DNA of 46,348 nt from Pseudoalteromonas denitrificans DSM 6059 (GTDB taxonomy: Bacteria; Pseudomonadota; Gammaproteobacteria; Enterobacterales; Alteromonadaceae): positions 1 to 46,348 of the forward strand of contig NZ_FOLO01000046.1 in NCBI RefSeq assembly GCF_900112265.1, written 5' to 3'. The notes beneath the pieces are model-generated. The model did no database searches, was not told the origin of the DNA, and saw only the letters and a program-made list of their open reading frames with translations. A program made the position numbers and the translations under genes. Position 1 is the first letter of the stretch. Each line of letters begins with the position of its first letter. This document shows positions 8,953-17,729 of the stretch, piece after piece.

Positions 8953-9414
8953 ATGAAGCTCATAGAAAACATTCCGCTTATAAAACAAATGGAAATTACC
9001 AATCGATTAAATTTTTTCAATAATTTTAGTCTTTCCGAACGACAGGTTTTATTAGAGTCCTTTTCCCAATTATATTTAGTTCATCAAAAACGTTTTGTAT
9101 TCAAACAATTTGATGATGATAAAAATCTATACATTATTTTAAGTGGTAGTTTAACTATGTATCGTCAAAACGATATGGTTGAACTTGCAACCGTATATCC
9201 GGGGGAGTTCATAGGCGAAGGCGGATTTATCAATCAAAGTGAACGTAGTATCAATGCCCGTGCTATTGAAGATTCTATTTTACTTGTTATCACACCAAAG
9301 TCGCTTACTAAGTTACCTGCTGTGATCAGAGAAAAAATGAAAGATAAAATAATATTTGGCATGAGTAAAAGAATAGAGCAACTCAGTCGATTATTAGAAA
9401 AAAAGCAATTATGA
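8953..9414 (+). CDS. Stand-alone cyclic-nucleotide-binding-domain protein
   Basis: The 153-residue protein consists of one Crp/Fnr-type effector fold: a jelly roll with FNNFSLSERQVLLESFSQLY, VFKQFDDDKNLYIILSGSL and the phosphate-binding-cassette-like region YPGEFIGEGGFINQSERSINARA, then a single C-terminal helix. It has no helix-turn-helix or kinase part. The cassette has GEGG and R, so cyclic-nucleotide binding is possible but not certain. It lies 54 bases after ntrC in the same direction, and no good ribosome site is visible. The partner is unknown; it could be a sensor subunit for another protein. Confidence 0.75.
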   Translation: MKLIENIPLIKQMEITNRLNFFNNFSLSERQVLLESFSQLYLVHQKRFVFKQFDDDKNLYIILSGSLTMYRQNDMVELATVYPGEFIGEGGFINQSERSINARAIEDSILLVITPKSLTKLPAVIREKMKDKIIFGMSKRIEQLSRLLEKKQL

Positions 9415-9488
9415 GTATTTGCTTTATCATTTTTAACAACGCTAACCTTATAAAATGTTATTCTAATAAAAAATAATGGATTATCACA

Positions 9489-10496
9489 GTGACTTCTAAA
9501 ATATTAAGCTTGACGCTTATATTGTTTTCAATAAATTTAATTGCCAATGAAAGTAACCTTTCAAATGAAATAGCAGTTTTAAAACAATCTTTTGAGCAAA
9601 AAAAATATCAAACCGTTATTGATAAAATTGAAGCCGGAAAAAATACCTCACTTGAAAAGTCTTTATTGTTATCTCAAAGTTATTATCGCTCCAATAAACT
9701 GGATATTGCAGAAAACATCATTACACCTTTACTAAAACTCAACTTAAACCATAGTAAAACAAACTATGTATATGCCAGCATAATGGCAGCTCAGGCACAG
9801 AACTCAATATTCAGTGCATTAAGTTATGCTAAAAAAGCACTTGATGGATTTAAAAAAGCACTGCAATTAGAGCCAACAAACTTAAATTATTTATCCGCTT
9901 TAATGCAGTTTTATATAAAAGCACCTTCTATTGCTGGCGGAGACATGGCAGAAGGCAAAAAATTGGTAGAACAAATAACAAAATTAGATGCACGTGAAGG
10001 CTTTGACGCACAACTAGCCTATTTCATGCAAGATGATAATGAAGATGCCCTAGAAGAATTATTTAATAAAGGATTAAAGCAATACCCTGATGATATTGCT
10101 TTACATGTTGCTATTGGACATACTTACTGGAGTGACAAAGAACTTGAAAAAGCTCAAAAATATTTCATCAAAGCCAGTCAATTTCCCTTAGCTATCAATA
10201 AAAAAACAAACAAAATAGAACAATATGAAATCGATAACCATCTTGAAGCTCTTTATTTTTCAGGTCGAATCGCAACTGAAACCAAAGAAAAACTAGACAT
10301 TGGCATAACAGCATTAGAGAACTACATTAAGCAGGTTAATACACCAAACGACAGTTATTACCAGTGGGCACACTTTCGTTTAGCGCAATTATATAAGCTT
10401 AACAAACAACCCGATAAAGCAAATACCTATTTTAATTGGGCTTATAATAACGCTACCGATAATAAGTTGAAACGCAAAGCAAAAAAACAAATTTAA
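9489..10496 (+). CDS. Secreted TPR-repeat protein
   Basis: The 335-residue protein starts at GTG with a signal peptide (MTSKILSLTLILFSINLIA). The rest is helical with tetratricopeptide-like repeats: AVLKQSFEQKKYQTVIDKI, YAKKALDGFKKALQLEPTNLNYL, ALHVAIGHTYWSDKELEKAQKYF and AHFRLAQLYKLNKQPDKANTYF. It is likely a periplasmic scaffolding protein. Nothing in the sequence indicates the partner. It stands alone, with weak possible secondary structure after the stop. Confidence 0.7.
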   Translation: MTSKILSLTLILFSINLIANESNLSNEIAVLKQSFEQKKYQTVIDKIEAGKNTSLEKSLLLSQSYYRSNKLDIAENIITPLLKLNLNHSKTNYVYASIMAAQAQNSIFSALSYAKKALDGFKKALQLEPTNLNYLSALMQFYIKAPSIAGGDMAEGKKLVEQITKLDAREGFDAQLAYFMQDDNEDALEELFNKGLKQYPDDIALHVAIGHTYWSDKELEKAQKYFIKASQFPLAINKKTNKIEQYEIDNHLEALYFSGRIATETKEKLDIGITALENYIKQVNTPNDSYYQWAHFRLAQLYKLNKQPDKANTYFNWAYNNATDNKLKRKAKKQI

Positions 10497-10651
10497 CTGG
10501 ATTCATCTGTATGGGCTGTAAATGTTCAGCCTATCTATAAACCTCTCTGTATCACCTTTCATCATCTGTTTTATCCTTTTAACATTTAAATTATCTATCA
10601 ATAAAATTTTATTTTAAAATTCAAAACATAAGATAAAAAGGAATTAACAAA

Positions 10652-10846
10652 ATGAAATTTATGAATATTTTTATTGCAACTTTTGCTCTAACAAGTTTAA
10701 CCGCCTGTGAAATGACAGTAACAACTGAAAGTTTTGATTATTCAATAGAGGAACAGCCCGAGTTAGTTTGGGAGCTAAATCAAGAAACAGGGCATATTGA
10801 ACAAAAAGAAGAAATAACTTACGTCATAAAAGAAAAATCAGCTTGA
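10652..10846 (+). CDS. Small lipoprotein, unknown function
   Basis: This 64-residue protein has a type II signal peptide, with lipobox LTAC (Cys19) preceded by MKFMNIFIATFALTS. The mature part is only about 46 residues and acidic. The ribosome site AAGGA is well placed. I do not recognise the mature sequence. The lipobox and ribosome site make it a credible gene despite its size. Confidence 0.65.
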   Translation: MKFMNIFIATFALTSLTACEMTVTTESFDYSIEEQPELVWELNQETGHIEQKEEITYVIKEKSA

Positions 10847-10888
10847 AAGTTGATAGTGAAAACTTAAAGTTATACCTGAAAAATTAAA

Positions 10889-11299
10889 TTACCTGCGGCG
10901 CTTACGACTATTATCAATTACAAAGTCACGCCAAGCTTCAAGCATATCTAAAAAATCCTCAAAGCCACAACCCGCCGATAAACCATTATCATCAAGTTCA
11001 AGGGCATCATCTGCAAAAACAGATAAGTCATGCTCTTCTTGATGCAAAGAGTTAGCTTCTATTAAAGCTTCATATCGATTCAACCTTAAGCTGACTTCTT
11101 TTCCTAAAATGAATTTGTCTTCAACTTTACCTGCGCTAATATCTGACATAACATCAAATATGTTCTGCAAAGCATCAAGATCAATACCAAACTCTTCAAT
11201 TAACCAACGACCTACAATACGATGCTCATGAGAAAAGTCTACCTGAAACCCCTTACCTGAGGCGTCTAAATCAGGATCTCTAATAAATTCAAATTCCAT
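10889..11299 (-). CDS. yacL: YacL/UPF0231 family protein
   Basis: The protein matches UPF0231 (E. coli YacL): an opening MEFEFIRD, a central HRIVGRWLIEEFG and a C-terminal CGFEDFLDMLEAWRDFVI, with a strongly acidic middle. It is cytoplasmic and its function is not established. The start is set at ATG 11299 because the family begins M-E/D-Y/F-E-F and an AGGT site precedes it; a GTG at 11323 would add eight unmatched residues. A basic tail (RKRRR) ends the protein. The AEC carrier gene is divergent from it. Confidence 0.85.
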   Translation of the reverse strand: MEFEFIRDPDLDASGKGFQVDFSHEHRIVGRWLIEEFGIDLDALQNIFDVMSDISAGKVEDKFILGKEVSLRLNRYEALIEANSLHQEEHDLSVFADDALELDDNGLSAGCGFEDFLDMLEAWRDFVIDNSRKRRR

Positions 11300-11455
11300 A
11301 AGGTTACCTATAACTTGCACCAATTAAACAGCCGCGCAGTATATACCTCATGGTGACCAATAAGCAAAAATTCTTAATATAAACAATTTTGAATTTTACT
11401 ATGCCTGATTAACCATACACGTCATAATGCGCCCAATATTTCTGAGGGGCTTTTT

Positions 11456-12385
11456 ATGGCAATTTTTACAATTATCTTTCCATTGTTGTTTATGGTGATC
11501 CTTGGGTTTATAACGACGCGTTTTAAATTTTTAAACAAAGAAGACATTAATGGGATCAGCAAGTTTATTTTTAATTTGTGCATACCTGTTTTTTTATTTT
11601 TGAATATGTTTCAAGCACCTTTGGCAACAAGCCTGAATACGAGTGCACTCATTGTTTTTTATATTCCTGTTTTAGCCACATTTGCAATCGCTTTTATAGC
11701 AAATCAAGTTTTAGCTAACAAAAGCCATGCTAACATATCTGCATCTGCAACCTATGCATTAGGTTCCAGCTATTCCAATACCGTATTAATTGGTTTACCC
11801 ATTATAGTTTCCGCTATCGGCACACATGTAATGGGTAGTGTGTTTTTTATAATCACTTTTCATAGCGCCCTATTATTTACGCTTACTTTTTTATTAAGCC
11901 AAATAAAAAACCAAGCTGTATCTTTCAATTGGTCGCAATTTGTTAAAAATGTATTATTTAACCCTGTTGTTTCAAGTATTACACTAGGCTTAATTTTTAA
12001 TGCTCTTAAAATAAAATTCCCCATACAGTTAGAGAATGCACTTTCATTATTATCAAAACCAGCATTGACTGGTGCTTTATTTGTTTTAGGAGCTAATCTA
12101 AGCTTTTATAAGATAGGTAAAAATTGGCATTTACCTGCTTTAGCAAGTGCTTTAAAACTCTTGTTATTACCTGCTTTGGTTTACGGCTTAGGAAGATCTT
12201 TAGTTAAGTTAGATGAAGATCTGCTCGCTGTTGTTGTATTATTAAGTGCCTCGCCACTAGGTGTAAATGCCTATTTAATTGCCTTACAGCTTAAGCAGCA
12301 TCAAGCAACTTTAGCCAGTACCGTTGTATTATCAACGATACTGTCAGTTTTTAGTTTTAGTTTTTGGCTAAGCATTTTATTATAA
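11456..12385 (+). CDS. AEC-family (auxin efflux carrier-like) transporter
   Basis: The 309-residue, roughly ten-helix membrane protein belongs to the membrane transport protein/AEC family (PF03547), which in bacteria carries organic anions such as malonate or exports small metabolites. Visible features are an N-terminal helix IFPLLFMVILGFITTR, the mid-protein YALGSSYSNTVLIGLPI (the conserved N-x-x-x-x-G-P/L-P segment) and C-terminal SASPLGVNAYLIA. A GAGGGGC ribosome site precedes the ATG. The substrate cannot be read from the sequence. The gene ends three bases from the convergent next gene. Confidence 0.88.
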   Translation: MAIFTIIFPLLFMVILGFITTRFKFLNKEDINGISKFIFNLCIPVFLFLNMFQAPLATSLNTSALIVFYIPVLATFAIAFIANQVLANKSHANISASATYALGSSYSNTVLIGLPIIVSAIGTHVMGSVFFIITFHSALLFTLTFLLSQIKNQAVSFNWSQFVKNVLFNPVVSSITLGLIFNALKIKFPIQLENALSLLSKPALTGALFVLGANLSFYKIGKNWHLPALASALKLLLLPALVYGLGRSLVKLDEDLLAVVVLLSASPLGVNAYLIALQLKQHQATLASTVVLSTILSVFSFSFWLSILL

Positions 12386-12388
12386 ATG

Positions 12389-12616
12389 CTAACCTGAGCG
12401 GTTATCATATTTGGCTGCATCAATAATTGCCCATAAATGTACAATTGCACCAATAATTGCTGGCACAATTAAAAACCAAAGCGCATATCCACCAAATACA
12501 ATAATTGCGAAGATCAAAGCCGACATAATACGGCCTTGTACTAACTGGCCTAAGCCTGGGAAAAATATATTGCAAATAGCAGCAATGACGTTACCACCTG
12601 AGCCTTGTTGTGACAT
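12389..12616 (-). CDS. Small two-helix membrane protein (TM2-like)
   Basis: With the start at ATG 12616 (MSQQGSGGNVIAA), which has an AGAGG site, the protein is 75 residues. A seven-residue longer version from 12637 lacks such a site. It has two hydrophobic segments with the pattern FFPGLGQLVQGR between them and a polar AKYDNRSG end. This resembles the TM2-domain/small conserved membrane proteins in which a G-x-G-Q..x-G/R motif links two helices. The function is unknown. Confidence 0.7.
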   Translation of the reverse strand: MSQQGSGGNVIAAICNIFFPGLGQLVQGRIMSALIFAIIVFGGYALWFLIVPAIIGAIVHLWAIIDAAKYDNRSG

Positions 12617-12776
12617 AAAAAAACCTCTTTCTTTCAATTTTTAATACCAATAAAAATCTAAAAATGATTAAATATTAATATCAATTCATTATTACGCGTT
12701 TTGATAATACAAGTATCACGCCAACTTAAATAGCATTATATTTCATACAGTTAAATAAACCTATAAATTCAACATC

Positions 12777-12810
12777 AAACTAAATAGTTAAAATAACTAA
12801 CTTTTAGTTT
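12777..12810. other. AT-only hairpin downstream of the M50 gene
   Basis: Arms aaactaaa (12777-12784) and tttagttt (12803-12810) enclose a second pair, tagtta (12785-12790) and taacta (12794-12799), with a three-base loop and a three-base bulge. It lies just after the stop of the M50 protease on the minus strand, so it could end or protect that transcript. A proper T run is lacking. Confidence 0.35.
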
Positions 12811-12825
12811 AAATGATGACAGCAC

Positions 12826-13881
12826 TTAGCTACCCAATATTTTCATTGGTAAACTGAGAATCGGATTTTTAGAATCAGCAAAACTCACAATGATCAAAAT
12901 ATGCCCTAAAGCAATCAATAAATACCAAACACTTGAAAAAATTTGACCATATTTGTCTAGTGGTATTAAGTGTGAGTAATGGCGCTGTCGCCACTCAAAA
13001 ATCACCTCAATAGAGCCTACAAATAAAAAGAACACTAACAAAGCTAAACCAAAAGTATAAGCAACCCAAGCACCTAAAGCGATACCCGACATGCATACAG
13101 ATAACCCAACCCAAGAACGCATTGAAAAACTTATGCTTTTAAGAACATGACCTCCATCTAATGGCAAAATAGGCAAAAGATTAAAGAGATTAAGCAAGGC
13201 GCTTAATACCGCGGCACCGGCAAACAATTCCATCTCAGTGGCGTAATACAAAACAATACATGCCAATGACATAAATAATCCAAAACAAGGCCCCATAATG
13301 GAGATCACTACATCTTGCCAACGAGTATTTATCTTATCGTCAGAAACAGCTAAACCGCCTACAAATGGAATTAAATATATTCCTTTTGTTTTTATACCAA
13401 AATACTGCATGGCTTTTACATGACCATATTCATGCACAACCAAACACGTCACGATTACTAAGGCAAATTCAATTGAAAATAGCCAGGCATAACCTGCAAC
13501 CGATGCACCTGCAAGAACGGCTTTAATCACTTTTGCGCTTTTCAATAATTTAAAAGCTAATGCAGCGAGCCCTAAAAAGCCTTTTTTTTGTTCTGATTTT
13601 GCAAGGTGACCTGTTTGTGGTAATTGAAATTCACCAAAGGTATGTTGTTTTTGATCTATCCATAACTGATATTCAACAATTTGTTCTTTCGCCTGTAAAT
13701 TCAGGCTGATCTCTATAGATTCATTATGTTGCAGTAACTGAAATCTATGCACTATCTCTGATACTCTATTACCTGTTAAATCAACCTGACTTACCAGTTC
13801 ATCAGCCCAATATAAACACTGTAAACCCGTTTCATCCATTTCAAGTCTGAGGTCTTTCTCAAATAGTGCGATATTTAACAA
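12826..13881 (-). CDS. M50 (site-2) membrane metalloprotease
   Basis: The 351-residue protein has a soluble N-terminal part (about 1-100), then membrane helices with the zinc motif VVHEYGH (His150, Glu151, His154) and the second motif NLLPILPLDGGH with Asp242, the two signatures of intramembrane site-2 proteases. The family cuts transmembrane segments, releasing regulators, or processes other membrane proteins. The predicted start is TTG 13881, since an in-frame stop lies nine bases upstream; a later start at Met15 is possible. There is no adjacent sigma or anti-sigma gene to suggest a substrate. The N-terminal domain is not one I recognise. Confidence 0.85.
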   Translation of the reverse strand: MLNIALFEKDLRLEMDETGLQCLYWADELVSQVDLTGNRVSEIVHRFQLLQHNESIEISLNLQAKEQIVEYQLWIDQKQHTFGEFQLPQTGHLAKSEQKKGFLGLAALAFKLLKSAKVIKAVLAGASVAGYAWLFSIEFALVIVTCLVVHEYGHVKAMQYFGIKTKGIYLIPFVGGLAVSDDKINTRWQDVVISIMGPCFGLFMSLACIVLYYATEMELFAGAAVLSALLNLFNLLPILPLDGGHVLKSISFSMRSWVGLSVCMSGIALGAWVAYTFGLALLVFFLFVGSIEVIFEWRQRHYSHLIPLDKYGQIFSSVWYLLIALGHILIIVSFADSKNPILSLPMKILGS

Positions 13882-13940
13882 CTTTATTTACTCACTGAAT
13901 CATTTTTAATGCACTTATTTTATCTGATTTATAACGAACC

Positions 13941-15227
13941 TCAACTCGGGTTTACTAATAAGTGATTAATTTTATCTGAGCTACTTTTATACAAGGAAAC
14001 AGCTTTTAACATCAAAAATAATAAGCCACTAAATTCCATTAACAATAAACAGCCAAAAAGCCAACTCACATAAGGGTAAAGTATTGTAAACACTAAACAA
14101 ACGCCTGTTGTCATATGCAGTTTAAACAAAAACGCAGCTTGTTTTTTATTAATAAAATCATGCATATTTGGCAACAATGCCATTACTTCAAAGTTCATTA
14201 AAGATCGTTGTTGTAAATGGGTATAACTTAAAAAAGGAATAATTTTAAGCAGCATGCCTTGAATAATTGAAACAAGATAAAAATAGATAAAAATAGCGCC
14301 TCCTAGCAGAGTCTGTTTTTTCATAATATCATCAGGCAGGAAATATTTTCCAAAACAAAAAAGAAAAAACAATATCAATATGGCTATTGAAGCCAATTGC
14401 CAGTATTGAATTGTTACATCAGGAATTTTACGTTTTCGTTTGCTTACAACATACAAAACGCTAATTGAATAAATACTGTTAATCATCAATAAAAATGTGA
14501 TTAAATGAGTGGGAGTGTCTCTTAAAAAAGAAGCGAGCAATAATAAAATTATAATAAGAAAAGGAATGCTTTTTGAAATCACTCTAGGAAAATCAGGTGC
14601 AACATGAAACATAGGAATGATTTGAAAGCTCACTGCCATAATAAGTAAACCTATCCAACCAAAACCACCCCATAAAACATGTAAATTTGTAATATTTTTA
14701 TCACCATAAAAAACACCTAACTGTAATGAAACGCCTAATAAAATCACTATCACAAAAGCAATAACGCCAAGCCTAATGCCTAAAATAACAACCCCTTGAC
14801 TTAACTTTTTCATTAAAGTCCAAATAACAGCGCATATATAAATACCAAAACCGCAAATCAAAAAAATGATAGATAAAGTTTTAATAATAGGATCAGGCCA
14901 AGCGAAGTTTAACATTAAACAAAATGTACCCAATGAATGTAGCACAAAACTAAAATCAGCAACTAAGTTAACTTTTGGAAAACCAGTACCACACGCAACA
15001 GGAAAGATTTGAAATAATGCCCCCATCATCACAGTAGTAATAAAACCTAAAGTAAACCCATGTGTAATAGCAAACATACTCGGGTGCCATCTACTAAACC
15101 AAACATCTGGGCCAGAATACATAATAAATAAAGCAGTAAAAATTACAAAAATAGGGGAAATTAAAAAATACCGAAATGGAATATTAATAGAAGGCAAAGC
15201 ATCAAACGACAAACCCGACATATTCAT
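13941..15227 (-). CDS. Multi-pass membrane protein, NnrS/haem-copper-oxidase-like
   Basis: This 428-residue protein has about twelve hydrophobic segments. Two stretches look like internal repeats of a haem-copper oxidase subunit I pattern: WHPSMFAITHGFTLGF with MMGALFQIFPV (His48, His56), and NLHVLWGGFGWIG with AVSFQIIPMFHV (His183, His208). His97 lies in another helix. Such H-G..-L-G-F and Q-x-x-P motifs also occur in NnrS-type proteins tied to nitric oxide stress. It is followed in the operon order by DUF2249 and hemerythrin genes upstream on the same strand. Haem or metal binding is inferred, not shown. Confidence 0.65.
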   Translation of the reverse strand: MNMSGLSFDALPSINIPFRYFLISPIFVIFTALFIMYSGPDVWFSRWHPSMFAITHGFTLGFITTVMMGALFQIFPVACGTGFPKVNLVADFSFVLHSLGTFCLMLNFAWPDPIIKTLSIIFLICGFGIYICAVIWTLMKKLSQGVVILGIRLGVIAFVIVILLGVSLQLGVFYGDKNITNLHVLWGGFGWIGLLIMAVSFQIIPMFHVAPDFPRVISKSIPFLIIILLLLASFLRDTPTHLITFLLMINSIYSISVLYVVSKRKRKIPDVTIQYWQLASIAILILFFLFCFGKYFLPDDIMKKQTLLGGAIFIYFYLVSIIQGMLLKIIPFLSYTHLQQRSLMNFEVMALLPNMHDFINKKQAAFLFKLHMTTGVCLVFTILYPYVSWLFGCLLLMEFSGLLFLMLKAVSLYKSSSDKINHLLVNPS

Positions 15228-15238
15228 AATAATTCAAT

Positions 15239-15517
15239 TTATAGTGGCACAGAAGTAAACAAGCTTTCGAAATAATCACTTTGCGCTCGCTTATAAACAA
15301 AGATATTAAATCGTTTAAAGTCTGCTCTCTTTTCTGATAATGATTGAACAAAGTAACACCAGTTAGATTCACTGAGTTTTTTATATAAAGGGAATGGTTC
15401 TCGACTGTGAATCACTTTTAAGCATTGCGATGGCTCTAGTTTTGATAATGCTTTTAATATCTCAACCATAGGTTCAGGAGGTACTAATTCACTGACATCA
15501 ATTACAATTAATTCCAT
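15239..15517 (-). CDS. DUF2249 domain protein
   Basis: The 92-residue cytoplasmic protein matches DUF2249: IDVSELVPPEPMVEILKAL near the start and LKVIHSREPFPLYKKL in the middle, a TusA/SirA-like fold. Family members frequently neighbour hemerythrin-like and nitric-oxide/denitrification genes, as here. It lacks the N-terminal Cys-Pro motif of true TusA sulfur carriers, so sulfur transfer is not indicated. It lies 11 bases from the next gene and is probably co-transcribed with the hemerythrin gene. Confidence 0.85.
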   Translation of the reverse strand: MELIVIDVSELVPPEPMVEILKALSKLEPSQCLKVIHSREPFPLYKKLSESNWCYFVQSLSEKRADFKRFNIFVYKRAQSDYFESLFTSVPL

Positions 15518-15583
15518 ATTGCTCTTTGGTTTTAGTTCGTGGGGATTTTCATCCCCTAAAGTAATTAAATTGAAAGTTCAAAG

Positions 15584-16033
15584 TTAGTTAAGTACAGCCT
15601 CACAATGCTCCTTTAGCTGCTTCAAAATATCCAACTCCATAGGAATATGCTGCTGACTCATAGGGTACAGCATCATTTCCTCTTTCATATTATGTTGTTG
15701 CATTAAAACCATTAGCGTATCGGATAAACCTAAAAATTCATCTTTTTTATTTTCACTAAGTGCTTTATTTAAACCTTGCACTAAAACACGCATTTGCTCA
15801 TGCTCGCTTCGCATAACCTGAGTTGGGCCAGCAATAATTCCTGTCGCCTTTTCAAATTGAGGAAATAAAATGGTTTCTTCAGCTTCAAAATGCAAATCTA
15901 GATCTGTAGTAAATAATTGCCATTTTTCTTTTGCCAGTGACCAATTATTTTTTGCAACCGCAGATTCAGCTTCTGCAAAAGTATCGTCACATTCACGATG
16001 TTTTACCGTCATATAATCTGGAATTGAACTCAT
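15584..16033 (-). CDS. Hemerythrin-like (HHE) domain protein
   Basis: A single four-helix HHE domain of 149 residues has the di-iron ligand set His12, His48, Glu52 (HFEAEE), His78 (SEHEQM), His114 and Glu118 (HNMKEEMML). Such proteins bind oxygen or nitric oxide, or repair iron centres (YtfE/RIC-like), though the N-terminal ScdA domain of RIC is absent. It is the first gene of a three-gene minus-strand group with DUF2249 and the NnrS-like membrane protein. A possible FNR/Dnr-type site lies upstream. Confidence 0.88.
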   Translation of the reverse strand: MSSIPDYMTVKHRECDDTFAEAESAVAKNNWSLAKEKWQLFTTDLDLHFEAEETILFPQFEKATGIIAGPTQVMRSEHEQMRVLVQGLNKALSENKKDEFLGLSDTLMVLMQQHNMKEEMMLYPMSQQHIPMELDILKQLKEHCEAVLN

Positions 16034-16090
16034 ATTATTTTACCCTGTCATTTCAATTCCATAATTTTAGCGATTTAAACATTTAGAACT

Positions 16091-16104
16091 TTGACCTGTA
16101 TTAA
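16091..16104. promoter_or_regulatory. Possible FNR/Dnr-type operator
   Basis: The 14-mer ttgacctgtattaa matches TTGAT-N4-ATCAA at eight of ten defined bases. It lies 58-71 bases upstream of the hemerythrin-like gene. The oxygen/NO-related genes make such control plausible; the match alone is weak. Confidence 0.3.
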
Positions 16105-16144
16105 TAAAATGTCAGTAAATGATTATAAATTAGCTTATTGGATT

Positions 16145-17623
16145 CTAAACATTATCCTCATACAAGGTACTCATTATAATACTCAACCCTTGCTTTAATT
16201 CATTTTCTTCCATAGCAGCAAAGCCAATTCGAATAAAACGAGATGAAGATGAATGAGCTACTTGTGCATCATTCCCATTATCTAAATTAAATTCAAACTG
16301 TGTTTGCAGATAAACCTGTTTGGCAAATAACTTTTCTTTTAAACCAAAGATAGACTTTCCCATATCAAGCCACAGTGCCATACCGCCATCAGGGCTCTTA
16401 AATTGAATAGGCAATCCCAATTTTTGATAATGTATTAAAATTTCAACTGTGATATCTCTTCGCTTTTGGTATATACGTGTCATACGTCGTAAATGACATT
16501 CAAATCCCCCTTCTTTCATCCACCTTGCAACTGTTTGTTGGATCAAAACATTATTTTTATGATTCATTAATGTTTTATATCCAGCAAGCCCATTAATCAA
16601 TTCATTGTTTGCAGCGACATACCCCACTCGCGCACCACCAAACATTAACTTAGAGAATGTCGAAATATAAATAACCAAACCGACAGGATCATCTGCAGCC
16701 ATAGGAGCAATTGGTTGGCACTTATAATGGAATTCGTGATCATAATCATCTTCAATAATAGCGACTTTATATTTAGCAGCTAGCTGATAAATTTTCATTC
16801 GCCTGGCAGCATCTAAAGTCACGGTTGTTGGATATTGATGTAATGGTGTTAAATAAAGAAGTTTAATTGTATTGGTTTTAAGCTGTTGCTCTAAGTGATC
16901 AGGCAATATCCCTTTATCATCTTGTTTAATACCCACTAACTCTGCCCCTGCACTCCTAAAAGCGGCCCAGGCAGGTGGATACCCTAACTCTTCTACTGCA
17001 ACCTTATCATCGGGTAATAATAATAGCTGAGAAACCATATATAAAGCCTCTTGCGATCCATTACAAATCATAATTTCCTTGTTGGTAATAGAGCGTACCC
17101 GTCTCAAATAAGTAGAAACTTGATCTATTAATTCAGGTAATCCCTTACTATCTCCATAACTCAAATCATCAAACCTAGGCTTTTGACAAGCCTGAGAAAA
17201 ATGACCTCTAAATTCATCAAATGGAAAAATTCGTAGATCAGGCTGCCCTCCAGCAAAGTTATATTTAAAGTCAGTCGCTTTAATAGGCTTTTGAATAATA
17301 CCTTTACGTACAAACTGCCATTGAAACTGTTTTTGACTAGTTTCCACTTTATCTATGCTCTGACTTGCTTGAATAGGTAAATCTGATGCAACACGATAAC
17401 CAGATCGCTCTTTTGCTTCCACCCAACCTTCTGCCACCAGCTCAGCAAAAGCCGCCATTATGGTATGGCGGTTCGTCTTCAACTGTTCAGCAAGTTTACG
17501 TGCCGAAGGTAGAGCTTCAGCGGGTGCAACTTGACCTTGCTTAATCGCTTGGCGAATTGCGTCCGCAATCACAATATATTTTGCTTTTCCAATTGTATTC
17601 AAATTAAGTGAAAGTGATCTCAA
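16145..17623 (-). CDS. MocR/GabR-type transcriptional regulator
   Basis: This is a GntR winged helix (about residues 8-75; EALPSARKLAEQLKTNRHTIMAAF) fused to a PLP fold-type I aminotransferase-like domain with the cofactor lysine in YISTFSKLMFGGARVGY and the motif IIEDDYDHEF. MocR regulators use PLP or an amino compound as effector and often control a divergent neighbour. The start is set at TTG 17623 (492 residues). The open frame continues upstream to 17731, but that part is translation of a tandem DNA repeat (FLFIAIMVFIY, then FIYSYYGFYW) and overlaps the divergent gene. Target: most likely the GNAT/FMN-binding pair on the other side. Confidence 0.9.
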   Translation of the reverse strand: MRSLSLNLNTIGKAKYIVIADAIRQAIKQGQVAPAEALPSARKLAEQLKTNRHTIMAAFAELVAEGWVEAKERSGYRVASDLPIQASQSIDKVETSQKQFQWQFVRKGIIQKPIKATDFKYNFAGGQPDLRIFPFDEFRGHFSQACQKPRFDDLSYGDSKGLPELIDQVSTYLRRVRSITNKEIMICNGSQEALYMVSQLLLLPDDKVAVEELGYPPAWAAFRSAGAELVGIKQDDKGILPDHLEQQLKTNTIKLLYLTPLHQYPTTVTLDAARRMKIYQLAAKYKVAIIEDDYDHEFHYKCQPIAPMAADDPVGLVIYISTFSKLMFGGARVGYVAANNELINGLAGYKTLMNHKNNVLIQQTVARWMKEGGFECHLRRMTRIYQKRRDITVEILIHYQKLGLPIQFKSPDGGMALWLDMGKSIFGLKEKLFAKQVYLQTQFEFNLDNGNDAQVAHSSSSRFIRIGFAAMEENELKQGLSIIMSTLYEDNV

Positions 17624-17667
17624 AGTGGTATACCCAATAAATAAATTCTGGTTGTAGTCTTTATACC

Positions 17668-17719
17668 AATAAAAACCATAATAGCTATAAATAAAAACCA
17701 TAATAGCTATAAATAAAAA
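17668..17719. repeat. 22-bp direct tandem repeat, probable MocR operator
   Basis: Two perfect copies of a 22-base unit (17668-17689 and 17690-17711, core ataaaaaccataatagct) are followed by a partial third copy up to 17719. The repeat sits between the divergent MocR and GNAT genes and ends at the ribosome site of the latter. A palindrome ggtatacc (17627-17634) and ataccaat (17663-17670) lie nearby. MocR dimers are known to bind direct repeats, and a 22-base period is two helical turns. Confidence 0.8.
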
Positions 17720-17729
17720 GGAGATATCC

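Noticed and set aside
17668..17719. Tandem repeat as a CRISPR fragment
   Set aside because: The copies are directly adjacent with no spacers and lie in a divergent promoter region; no cas genes nearby.
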